Shown here: positions 1 through 5,436 of the stretch, piece after piece
Position numbering within the stretch: the first letter of the stretch is position 1
How the letters are laid out: each line of letters begins with the position of its first letter
From: Thermoplasmata archaeon
GTDB lineage: Archaea; Thermoplasmatota; Thermoplasmata; Lutacidiplasmatales; UBA184
NCBI GenBank assembly: GCA_030043255.1
Contig: JASHYB010000072.1
Span: 1-5,663 of the forward strand
DNA: 5,663 bases
Reading direction: 5' to 3'
Translations under genes and position numbers: made by a program
The notes under the pieces: model-generated
Told to the model about the DNA's origin: nothing
The model's database searches: none
Seen by the model: only the letters and a program-made list of their open reading frames with translations

Positions 1-267
1 GACGGGGAGCGGTCGGTCCAAGACCTGGCCGACCGCACCCACATGGCGCAGCCCGCCGTCTCGAAGCAGCTGCGCATCCTGCGGGAGTCGGGTCTGGTCG
101 CCCTCCGGCCGGCCGGCCGCGAACACCTCTACTCGATCCGGGCGCAGTCGCTCCGCGAGGCCTCCGAATGGCTTTCCTACTACGAGCGCTACTGGCAGCA
201 GGGCCTGCGCCGGATGGACACGGCCCTGCGGCGGGAGACCCGACGGCGGGGGCGGAGACAGCGGTGA
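1..267 (+). CDS. ArsR-family winged-helix transcriptional regulator, 3' part (5' end outside window)
   Basis: Frame 1 is open from the first base and gives 88 residues before TGA at 265-267, so the start lies upstream of the window. Residues 3-13 (ERSVQDLADRT) form the helix leading into the DNA-reading unit. Residues 15-33 (MAQPAVSKQLRILRESGLV) are the recognition helix typical of ArsR repressors, and residues 34-46, with GREHLYSI, are the beta wing. The C-terminal helix, with WLSYYERYW, is the usual dimerisation tail of the subgroup that precedes AHSA1 genes. No cysteine is visible, so metal sensing through the classical ArsR cysteine site is unlikely. The stop overlaps the GTG start of the next gene by GTGA, indicating one transcript. 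The probable role is repressor of this small operon; the ligand is unknown. The ATG at 43 lies inside the recognition region and is not the start. Confidence 0.9.
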   Translation, partial: DGERSVQDLADRTHMAQPAVSKQLRILRESGLVALRPAGREHLYSIRAQSLREASEWLSYYERYWQQGLRRMDTALRRETRRRGRRQR

Positions 268-758
268 GCGGCCCCTCCGCGTCGGACGTCGCGATCCGGA
301 TCGAAAGGATCCTGCGGGCCCCTCCGACGCGGGTCTTCCGGGCCTTCCTCGAGCCCGAGCTGATGCGTCAGTGGATCGCGCCGGACGACCTGGACGTCGA
401 CCGGGTCGTCGTGGACCCTCGCGTCGACGGCGCCATCGAGGTGTGGCACTCGCGCCACGGCGAGAGCACCGGCAAGTTCGAGGGGCGGTTCGTCAGGATC
501 GACCCGCCGCGGGAGCTCGTCTACCGCTGGGCTTTCGTCGGGACGGAGCCGGAGAAGGGCGAGTACTTCGACACCCTCGTCACGGTCCGTCTCCGTCCCT
601 GGGGGGACGGTCGGACGCAGGTCGTCGTCGTCCACGAGAGGCTGGCGGAGCTCCGCCGCGGGGCCCCGCACATCGTGGAGCGGATCGTCCCGGGCTGGGA
701 GAACTGCCTGGACAAGCTCGAGCGGGCGGTCCTCGACGGCCCCGCGGGCCGGTCCTGA
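264..758 (+). CDS. AHSA1/SRPBCC domain protein
   Basis: This is a 164-residue protein starting at GTG 264, which overlaps the preceding ArsR stop (GTGA) and follows a GGCGGAG-type ribosome site. An upstream in-frame ATG at 168 would run through the ArsR gene, so it was not chosen. The START/Bet v1-like AHSA1 fold is shown by the N-terminal strand-helix unit at residues 12-38 (RIERILRAPPTRVFRAF, then MRQWI). It is also shown by the mid-protein strands around GKFEGRFVRIDPPRELVY (70-87), the TLVTVRLRP strand (104-112), and the closing helix beginning at GWENCLDKLE (144-153), a family hallmark. Members bind hydrophobic ligands or act as co-chaperone-like proteins; most ArsR-linked copies have no assigned substrate. 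The ArsR/AHSA1 pair is frequent in prokaryotes, and the regulator probably controls this gene. Family call is secure; function is unknown. Confidence 0.9.
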   Translation: MSGPSASDVAIRIERILRAPPTRVFRAFLEPELMRQWIAPDDLDVDRVVVDPRVDGAIEVWHSRHGESTGKFEGRFVRIDPPRELVYRWAFVGTEPEKGEYFDTLVTVRLRPWGDGRTQVVVVHERLAELRRGAPHIVERIVPGWENCLDKLERAVLDGPAGRS

Positions 759-840
759 GCCGGCGAGCTCGGGCCTTTGCGCCGGAGCAACGCCGACGAA
801 CCGGGTCCGGTCGCTCGGCAACGCGAGGGTCGACGACCGG

Positions 841-848
841 CTCATAAG
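841..848 (+). promoter_or_regulatory. TATA-like element ahead of the gene starting at 871
   Basis: The sequence CTCATAAG lies in an otherwise GC-rich gap and is centred about 26 bases before ATG 871. No Shine-Dalgarno sequence is seen before that ATG (CCCGGCCGAAC). This spacing is what a leaderless archaeal promoter would show. It is a short motif found by eye, so it is only suggestive alone; similar elements before 4748 and 5383 strengthen it. Confidence 0.4.
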
Positions 849-870
849 GGCGAAGACCTCCCGGCCGAAC

Positions 871-1167
871 ATGCCCGACAGCCCGAAGAAACATCGCGAC
901 GCGCCTCCCTACGGTCTCCACCCTCAGTTCCGGCAGGTCTACGCCGAGAGCTTCAGCGCCGGCTCGGAAGGGGCGCTGCTCCGGATCGGGGTCGGCAGCA
1001 TCGCCCCCGAGATGGGCGAGGAGGGGATGGTGCGTCGGGTGGTGACCGACTTCGAACTGCTGATCGACCCGCCCGGCGGACGGTACCTGCTCGACATCCT
1101 CACGCAGTGGCTCGCGCAGATCGGTGCCACGACGGAGCCGGCCGGGACGTCCAAGCGTCGCGACTGA
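871..1167 (+). CDS. small conserved-type hypothetical protein, DUF3467-like layout
   Basis: This is a 98-residue protein with ATG at 871 and TGA at 1165-1167. No signal peptide or membrane segment is seen. The first 15 residues are charged and probably disordered. Then come FRQVYAESF (20-28), a strand-like ALLRIGVGSIAP (35-46), a strand VTDFELLIDPPGG (58-70) and a helix RYLLDILTQWLAQIG (71-85), followed by a short polar tail. The order of strand, short loop, strand ending in a proline-containing turn, then a helix of the form xLLxxLxxxLxxI resembles DUF3467, a small family of unknown function in which a '(M)SP' turn leads into a similar helix. The similarity is by layout, not by diagnostic residues, so it is a weak assignment. 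It lies 112 bases downstream of the AHSA1 gene with its own promoter-like element, and it converges on the ClC gene. Being a real gene is likely; a function cannot be given. Confidence 0.65.
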   Translation: MPDSPKKHRDAPPYGLHPQFRQVYAESFSAGSEGALLRIGVGSIAPEMGEEGMVRRVVTDFELLIDPPGGRYLLDILTQWLAQIGATTEPAGTSKRRD

Positions 1168-1347
1168 GTCGGGGAGGCTCCGTCCACCGGGGCCCGCGAG
1201 CACCACCGTACCCGGCCCCGCGCGCCGGACCTCGCCCCTGGCGCGGGGTCGGCAGCATCTCCACCCCAGCCGGGCGAAGGATCCGCTTTCGGATCCGGGC
1301 GGTTCGCCGGCGGCGGGGGGCGAGCGGAAAGCCGGCGGCGGAGCGGC
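1168..1347. other. intergenic region between convergent genes, with one hairpin
   Basis: This 180-base gap lies between the stop of the small + strand gene and the stop of the - strand ClC gene. No convincing reading frame is present. It contains the GGATCCG/CGGATCC hairpin annotated separately and the second copy of a 16-base repeat (1244-1259) whose first copy lies inside the preceding gene. Confidence 0.6.
1279..1296. terminator. candidate hairpin between convergent genes
   Basis: There is a perfect inverted repeat GGATCCG with loop CTTT and CGGATCC, i.e. a 7-base stem and 4-base loop, between two gene ends that face each other. Neither strand has a following T-run, so it does not look like a canonical intrinsic terminator. 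It may limit read-through or stabilise 3' ends of either transcript. Confidence 0.35.
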
Positions 1348-3459
1348 TCAGCCGATCGAACGAGGACCGCCTCCGGCAGGGTCCGGCGCGCGGATGCCCC
1401 GCCGGGTGACGAGGCCGAGAACCCGGACCGGCCCCTCGACCGCGATCACCGCCGCGACGTCGGTGTCGTGCTCGTCCATGCGACGTAGCGACTCGTTCGC
1501 GGTCAGGTCGGCGGGCAGCAGCAGCTCCACGGGCTGGGCGACATCGGCCGCCAGGAGCTCGCCGCGCTTCTCGACCGGGATCTTCAGCAGCTCGGAGAGC
1601 CGGAGCGCCCCGTGCCAGGCCCCGGGGCTCTCGACCGACAGCACGGCGCGCCCGTGCGTCACCGCCCGGTCGATCGCCTCGCTGACCGGCATGGAGGGGG
1701 GCACGGGCTCGGACTCGTAGCGGGCGATCTCTCCGATCGTGGTCGTGGCCAGGAAGTAGTTCTGGTACTCCTCGCGGTGCGCGGGGCTCTGCAGGCGGCT
1801 CGGCAGCTGCTCCGAGTAGATGTGATACGGCCCGGTCACGACGTACGCGACGAAGATCGCCATCATCGCGGCCGGCAGGACGGTGTAACTGCCCGCCATC
1901 TCGACGACCATGATGAGCACGCCCAGCGGCGCCTTGGAGATGCCGCCGAAGAAGGACATCATCCCGACGATCGCGAAGACCGCGACGACCGACGTCGGCA
2001 CGAGCGCGGGGAACAGGTCGTGGAACGTTCCGCCGATCGCGGTCCCCAGGAAGGCTCCCACGACCACGCTCGTGCCGAAGAGCCCCGCGCTGCCGCCCGA
2101 GCCGACGACGAACGTGGTCAGGGTCATCCGGACGACGACGGCCGCGACCAGCAGCGCGATCAGCCCGACCGTGAAGCTGCCCAGGTCACCGGCCACGGCG
2201 ACCTGGACGAACCCGTAGCCGATCGACAGCGAGGACAGCGAGACGAAGTGCCCCTTCTCCGGGAGGGCGAAGTACGCGCCGAGAAAGATCGCCGAGGCGA
2301 CCGCCGCGCCGACGGCGGGCCCCCACGGACGGGCCCAGCTCCGGCTCCCGAACCACCGGTCGCCCCGATGGTACATCCAGGTGAACAGGATCCCCGCGGC
2401 GCCGCAGGCGATCCCGAGCACCAGGAACAGCGGCAGCCGCTCGGGGTTGAACGCGTAGCTCGCGAACGTCGCCGGGGTGGCGAACAGCGTGTGGAAGCCG
2501 AAGATCGAGGAGTAGACGGAGTAGGCGACCACGGAGGAGATGATCCCGGGGACGAAGACCTCGGGCTCGAAGTCCCCCGTGTAGAGGATCTCCGCCGCGT
2601 AGACGGCCCCGCCGAGCGGGGCCCGGAAGATCGCCCCGATCCCCGCCCCCATGCCGCTCGCGAGCGCGATGCGCCGTTCCCGGTCGCTGAGCCCGACGAG
2701 GCTGGCCCACAACGACCCGAAGCCCCCGCCGATCTGCGAGACCGGACCCTCTCGACCCCCGCTCCCGCCGGTCCCGAGGGTCACGGCGCTCGTGATCGTC
2801 TTGAGGATCGGCACCCGCAGCCGGACCTTGCCGGATTGCCGGTGGAACGATCGGATCGTCGCGTCGGTGCCGTGCCCGGCGACCTCGGGCGCCAGCTTCC
2901 AGGCGACCAGACCGACGAAGAGACCTCCGCCGGCCATCAGGACGGGGACCCAGAACAGCTGAGGGAGCGAACTGCCCCAGGTGAGGTGGGCCGGGTTGAG
3001 CGTGCCCTCGGTGGGCAGCGTCAGTCCGGCCAGGTCGTTGAGCAGGACCTGGGAGACGACGGTGATCAGGTAGTAGAACGCCGCCGCGCCGAGTCCCGCC
3101 ACGATCCCGATCGGGACCGCGAGGACCGCCCAGCGGGCGAGGTCCCGCGAGACCGAGACCCAGGAACGGGGGGCGGACGGCCCCTCGGTCTTCGTGCCGC
3201 GTCGCCAGAACCGCCACGGGCTTCGGTCTCCGAGCTCCGCTGCGGGACGGGGGGGACTGCCGGCGGCCGCTTCGCTGGACGACGTGATCCGCTCACCTGC
3301 AAAAACGGCCGCCCAGCGTCCGATGGATAGTAGGGTTTGCGGGGAGCGAGCCGGCAGCGAACGAAAGCAAGGACCGGACCCGCGCCAGCCCGTCGACGTC
3401 GGAGGTCGACCCCACCAACTCTCCCGGGCGCGTACGGACCGTAGCGTCGGGTCGTTCAC
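1348..3459 (-). CDS. ClC-family chloride channel/transporter with C-terminal CBS pair (5' end uncertain)
   Basis: The open frame gives 703 residues from GTG 3459. The membrane domain begins near residue 110 (RWAVLAVPIGIVAGLGAAAFYYLI) and runs to about 545 with the usual many hydrophobic helices. Family motifs are present: GHGTDA (195-200, at the GSGIP position), GSGGREGP (232-239, with gating glutamate E237), FRAPLGG (278-284), GSGGSAGLFGT (453-463, at the GIFAP position) and the pore tyrosine probably Y548 (HIYSEQL). E. coli ClC has a second, proton-conducting glutamate directly after E202; here the pair is E290-I291, so that residue is isoleucine. Residues about 571-692 form two CBS-like repeats, which in relatives bind adenine nucleotides and regulate gating. 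Expected role: anion conduction or exchange across the cytoplasmic membrane. The first ~100 residues do not look like a conserved protein and contain a promoter-like element (3325-3338); the true start may be near 3296 or 3217 with a frame change. Divergent from the cupin gene. Family call is secure; start and transport mode are not. Confidence 0.9.
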   Translation of the reverse strand: MNDPTLRSVRARESWWGRPPTSTGWRGSGPCFRSLPARSPQTLLSIGRWAAVFAGERITSSSEAAAGSPPRPAAELGDRSPWRFWRRGTKTEGPSAPRSWVSVSRDLARWAVLAVPIGIVAGLGAAAFYYLITVVSQVLLNDLAGLTLPTEGTLNPAHLTWGSSLPQLFWVPVLMAGGGLFVGLVAWKLAPEVAGHGTDATIRSFHRQSGKVRLRVPILKTITSAVTLGTGGSGGREGPVSQIGGGFGSLWASLVGLSDRERRIALASGMGAGIGAIFRAPLGGAVYAAEILYTGDFEPEVFVPGIISSVVAYSVYSSIFGFHTLFATPATFASYAFNPERLPLFLVLGIACGAAGILFTWMYHRGDRWFGSRSWARPWGPAVGAAVASAIFLGAYFALPEKGHFVSLSSLSIGYGFVQVAVAGDLGSFTVGLIALLVAAVVVRMTLTTFVVGSGGSAGLFGTSVVVGAFLGTAIGGTFHDLFPALVPTSVVAVFAIVGMMSFFGGISKAPLGVLIMVVEMAGSYTVLPAAMMAIFVAYVVTGPYHIYSEQLPSRLQSPAHREEYQNYFLATTTIGEIARYESEPVPPSMPVSEAIDRAVTHGRAVLSVESPGAWHGALRLSELLKIPVEKRGELLAADVAQPVELLLPADLTANESLRRMDEHDTDVAAVIAVEGPVRVLGLVTRRGIRAPDPAGGGPRSIG
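3325..3338 (-). promoter_or_regulatory. promoter-like element for the ClC gene
   Basis: Read on the - strand, AAACCCTACTATCC is an AT-richer patch in GC-rich DNA, with TACTAT centred near 3329. A leaderless archaeal transcript would then begin around 3300-3304, close to TTG 3302 and GTG 3296. Both of those starts lie in a different frame from the ClC domain. The element is found by eye only. Confidence 0.35.
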
Positions 3460-3540
3460 CGCTCATGAGCCTCCCCGCGCTGCCCCGGTCCGGACGGCTC
3501 GACGGGTCGAACGTCCCCGACGCCGGCCGACGGAGCGAGG

Positions 3541-3963
3541 GTGCGGATACAGAAGCCGGGAGCTCGGGAGTCGGTCCGAGGTCCGCCCGAGCTGTTCACC
3601 GGTGCCGTCTGGATCGACTACCTTCACCAGGCGGTCCCACCGGCCCGAGCCCAGGTCCAGCACGTCACGTTCGAGCCGGGCGCGAGGACCACGTGGCACA
3701 CCCACCCGCTCGGCCAGACCCTGTTCGTGACGGCGGGACAGGGATGGATCCAGAGCGAGGGCGGGCCCGTCGAGGAGATGCGAGCCGGCGACGTGGTCTG
3801 GCTACTCCCGGGGGAGAAGCATTGGCACGGGGCGACCTCGAGCCACGTGATGTCGTTCCTCGCGATCCAGGAAGAGCTCGACGGGAAGGTGGTCGAGCCG
3901 ATGGAGCCGGTCTCGGAGGCTGAGTACCCACCCTCGGGCTACCGGAGAGGAAGTCCTACCTAG
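3541..3963 (+). CDS. single-domain cupin, hydroxynitrile-lyase-like
   Basis: This is a 140-residue protein from GTG 3541 (GGAG five bases upstream) to TAG 3961-3963. Cupin motif 1 is PGARTTWHTHPLGQTLFV (46-63), with metal ligands H53, H55 and Q59; the usual glutamate is replaced by glutamine. Motif 2 is GDVVWLLPGEKHWHG (83-97), with ligand H94 and a further H96. The protein aligns from residue 1 without gaps, from memory, to the manganese-dependent cupin hydroxynitrile lyase of Granulicella tundricola, whose ligands are H53, H55, Q59 and H94. V42 and Q110, residues known from engineering of that enzyme, are also shared. This supports the chosen start. Such proteins are often named (R)-mandelonitrile lyase, but the natural substrate of the bacterial enzymes is unclear. 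Cytoplasmic, no signal peptide. The gene is divergent from ClC and convergent with the PIN toxin, so it probably stands alone. Cupin call is firm; the reaction is an inference. Confidence 0.92.
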   Translation: MRIQKPGARESVRGPPELFTGAVWIDYLHQAVPPARAQVQHVTFEPGARTTWHTHPLGQTLFVTAGQGWIQSEGGPVEEMRAGDVVWLLPGEKHWHGATSSHVMSFLAIQEELDGKVVEPMEPVSEAEYPPSGYRRGSPT

Positions 3964-3993
3964 CGCGAGCGCTCGCGGAACCACCAGCGGTGG
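3964..3993. terminator. tandem palindromes after the cupin stop
   Basis: Directly after the cupin TAG is a perfect 14-base palindrome CGCGAGCGCTCGCG (3964-3977). It is followed by a hairpin CCACC-AGC-GGTGG (3981-3993). They lie in the 93-base gap between two convergent genes. No T-run follows, so a classical intrinsic terminator is not shown; a bidirectional 3'-end structure is plausible. Confidence 0.4.
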
Positions 3994-4056
3994 GCCCGCC
4001 GGGATTCGACGCCGTTGTCCCCCTCGGCTGCTCAGGGCGGTGCGACGGGGTACCCT

Positions 4057-4476
4057 CTATTCCGCGTGGGGGACCAGTCGAGCCAGACGTCGGTCGTACG
4101 TTGCCAGGTAGTCGATCTTCATCTCCCGCAAGGTTGCGATCAGGGAGGCATCCGTGAAACTGAGACCCTGATCCCGGAACCTCCGGTACTCTTCCCAGGC
4201 GGGTTCGAGGACAGCCACTCCCAGTGAAACCGCCGTCAGCCCCCGGAGCCCCGGCGTCGGCAGGGGCAGGAAACGCCGAAGCGACTCCTCGAGGTCCGCG
4301 GACTGGGTCCGCGCCCGGGCCAGCATGAACAGCTCATCGATGACATGATCGGAGACGAACGGCTTTCCGAACTCCCGTCGGGCGACCCGAGAGACGAGCC
4401 CCAGCGCCTCTTCGTGTCGGGCGTCGTCCGCATGGAGAAAGGCGAAGATTACTCCGGTGTCGAGGAGGACCGTCAC
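4057..4476 (-). CDS. PIN-domain ribonuclease, VapC-type toxin
   Basis: This 139-residue protein starts at GTG 4476, whose GTGA overlaps the stop of the antitoxin-like gene. An open frame continues upstream to 4884, but it only shadows the antitoxin gene. The PIN fold is clear: VLLDTGVIFAFL (3-14) carries the first acid D6; DHVIDELFMLA (43-53) carries E48; LSFTDASLIATL (105-116) carries D109; and DYLATYDRRLARL (122-134) carries D128. These four acids are the usual Mg2+/Mn2+ site, so the nuclease looks intact. Length is normal for a VapC toxin (about 130-150). Toxins of this kind cut tRNA, rRNA or other RNA and are blocked by their antitoxin. Promoter and start of the unit lie ahead of the antitoxin gene. 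The RNA target cannot be read from the sequence. Confidence 0.92.
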   Translation of the reverse strand: MTVLLDTGVIFAFLHADDARHEEALGLVSRVARREFGKPFVSDHVIDELFMLARARTQSADLEESLRRFLPLPTPGLRGLTAVSLGVAVLEPAWEEYRRFRDQGLSFTDASLIATLREMKIDYLATYDRRLARLVPHAE

Positions 4477-4748
4477 CGCACGGCCCTCGCGATCGTCGCA
4501 TCGATCTCCTCTTCCCGGGTGGTGATCCCGGTACGCACGACCAGACGGCGGAGGCCTGCGATCTCGCGGGGGCTCATGGGGCGGTCGGCGTCGTTGGACC
4601 AGCGACGCTGCTGGGCCTCGCCGAGGTCCAGCAGCCACGCGAGCACGGCCTGCTGCGGAAGGCGACGGCCCCGGTGCACGGTGATTTCCCCCTGCAAACG
4701 GTCTAGCCGCTCCTTGTCCCGAGGGAGCATCTTCACGGACGTCGCCAC
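4473..4748 (-). CDS. antitoxin-like small protein paired with the PIN toxin
   Basis: This is a 91-residue protein from GTG 4748 to TGA 4475-4473. The N-terminus MATSVKMLPRDKERLDRLQ is a short strand followed by a helix. After HRGRRLP (25-31) comes a second helix, QQAVLAWLLDLGE (32-44). This beta-alpha-alpha order is like a ribbon-helix-helix DNA-binding unit. A basic/polar linker and a C-terminal part with MSPREIAGLRRLVV (58-71) and TTREEEIDATIARAV (76-90) follow; such tails usually wrap the toxin. The start is set by the family-like opening and by the absence of a ribosome site with a TATA-like element about 27 bases upstream. The gene overlaps the PIN gene by GTGA, so the two are co-translated. 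Expected role: neutralise the toxin and repress the unit. It does not resemble AbrB-type VapB. Family name not recognised with certainty; similar short proteins beside PIN genes are common in archaea, from memory. Confidence 0.8.
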   Translation of the reverse strand: MATSVKMLPRDKERLDRLQGEITVHRGRRLPQQAVLAWLLDLGEAQQRRWSNDADRPMSPREIAGLRRLVVRTGITTREEEIDATIARAVR

Positions 4749-5005
4749 GACAGAAAGTAGAATGCTCTACCAGATAGAGATTTCTACGTCTCTGGTGCCA
4801 GATGGCTGCGGAACATCTACCTCCAGGGGCCGTCGAGCGCATCGAAGCCCACGAGCAGCGGTCCGCTACGAGGGTTCGTCGCAAGTTCGCCCAGGTACGT
4901 CCCGTCAGTCACGGACCTGGGGCGGAGGGGGAACCGGCCGTTCCGTGGTGTTTGCCCAAGGTCCGGACAGACCCCGCACGGGACGCCTGGGTCCCGCAAC
5001 CTCGG
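4749..5005. other. intergenic region between VOC and antitoxin genes
   Basis: This 257-base gap has no convincing gene on either strand. The - strand has a weak 31-codon frame (GTG 4912 to about 4817) with ordinary codon use and no recognised similarity. The end near 4771-4784 carries the promoter-like element of the toxin-antitoxin unit. The gap and that element suggest the VOC gene and the toxin-antitoxin pair are separate transcripts. Confidence 0.5.
4771..4784 (-). promoter_or_regulatory. BRE/TATA-like promoter of the toxin-antitoxin unit
   Basis: Read on the - strand, GAAATCTCTATCTG has a purine GAAA followed by a TATA-like TCTCTATC, centred about 27 bases before GTG 4748. The bases directly before the GTG (CTACTTTCTGTC) contain no Shine-Dalgarno sequence. 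This is the layout of a leaderless archaeal promoter. The surrounding 45 bases are clearly richer in A and T than the rest of the window. Confidence 0.5.
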
Positions 5006-5383
5006 TCAGGGATGGGTCGGATCGTAGGTCAGCTCGTAGAGTAAGCCGTCGGGTCCGCGGAAGTGCTGCCAAGCGTAGCCGGTCTGAGGATTCCGCTGAA
5101 GCTGCCCCTCCAGCTCGACACCGGCAGACCTAAGCTCCTGGCACGCCGCGTCGATGTCCTCGACCCGGAACCCGACCACGACCTTGTTCGCCCGGAACTG
5201 TTCCGGTCCATCGGGTCCCTCCGGCCCAAACAGCTCGAGGGCACCGCCCTCTGCGAAGCGAAGCGTGGCGAAGCTTCCGTCTCTCCGAGTCAGTCGAAGG
5301 CCCAAAACCTGCTCGAAGAACTGGGCCGATACCTCCACACTGGTTGTCTTCACCCCAACCCAGGCTACTCCTTGGACGCGCAT
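5006..5383 (-). CDS. VOC superfamily (glyoxalase/bleomycin-resistance fold) protein
   Basis: This 125-residue protein runs from ATG 5383 to TGA 5008-5006. Two beta-alpha-beta-beta-beta modules are visible. The first has VAWVGVKTTSVEVSAQFFEQVLGL (6-29) and a strand GALELFG (47-53). The second has KVVVGFRVEDIDAACQEL (67-84), then WQHFRGPDGLLYELTYDP (105-122). The terminal GPDGLLYELT is a strong VOC signature. Of the four usual metal positions, two glutamates remain (E50, E117), while the histidine normal in the first strand is W8 or a neighbour and the second-module position is hydrophobic. Metal-dependent glyoxalase chemistry is therefore doubtful. Relatives include isomerases, dioxygenases and drug-binding proteins; no substrate can be named. 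Length is normal for a single-chain VOC protein that dimerises. Its promoter-like element lies within the upstream methylase relic. Confidence 0.9.
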   Translation of the reverse strand: MRVQGVAWVGVKTTSVEVSAQFFEQVLGLRLTRRDGSFATLRFAEGGALELFGPEGPDGPEQFRANKVVVGFRVEDIDAACQELRSAGVELEGQLQRNPQTGYAWQHFRGPDGLLYELTYDPTHP

Positions 5384-5408
5384 GCGCCGACGCGAGGTCC
5401 GCTCCGAA

Positions 5409-5419
5409 GCTTACGTTTC
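5409..5419 (-). promoter_or_regulatory. BRE/TATA-like promoter of the VOC gene
   Basis: Read on the - strand, GAAACGTAAGC is centred near 28-29 bases before ATG 5383, and no Shine-Dalgarno sequence precedes that ATG (GCGTCGGCGC). The layout matches the element ahead of the toxin-antitoxin unit. It lies downstream of the recognisable part of the methylase fragment, so the VOC gene does not depend on that dead gene's promoter. Confidence 0.4.
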
Positions 5420-5436
5420 CCGCCCCCGTGCCCGGG

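Noticed and set aside
168..263. Longer AHSA1 start at 168
   Set aside because: It would overlap the ArsR gene by 100 bases and adds low-complexity residues; GTG 264 fits the GTGA overlap and the domain start.
2186..3217. 343-residue - strand open frame in another phase of the ClC gene
   Set aside because: Arginine- and glycine-rich shadow of ClC; only its GTG 3217 start is of interest, as a possible true ClC start after a frame change.
1612..3330. 572-residue + strand open frame opposite the ClC gene
   Set aside because: It is antisense to a well-recognised ClC domain; its composition (mostly D, E, R, G, P, Q) is typical of a shadow frame in GC-rich DNA and it shows no domain.
3465..3923. 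152-residue + strand frame overlapping the cupin gene
   Set aside because: Wrong phase relative to the clear cupin motifs; Arg/Gly/Pro-rich shadow.
4477..4884. N-terminal extension of the PIN frame up to 4884
   Set aside because: This part overlaps the antitoxin gene in another phase and has no recognisable sequence; the PIN fold begins exactly at GTG 4476.
4817..4912. 31-codon - strand frame (VTDGTYLGELATNPRSG...)
   Set aside because: Reads somewhat like protein but is too short, has no recognised family and unremarkable codon use; kept only as a note in the intergenic entry.
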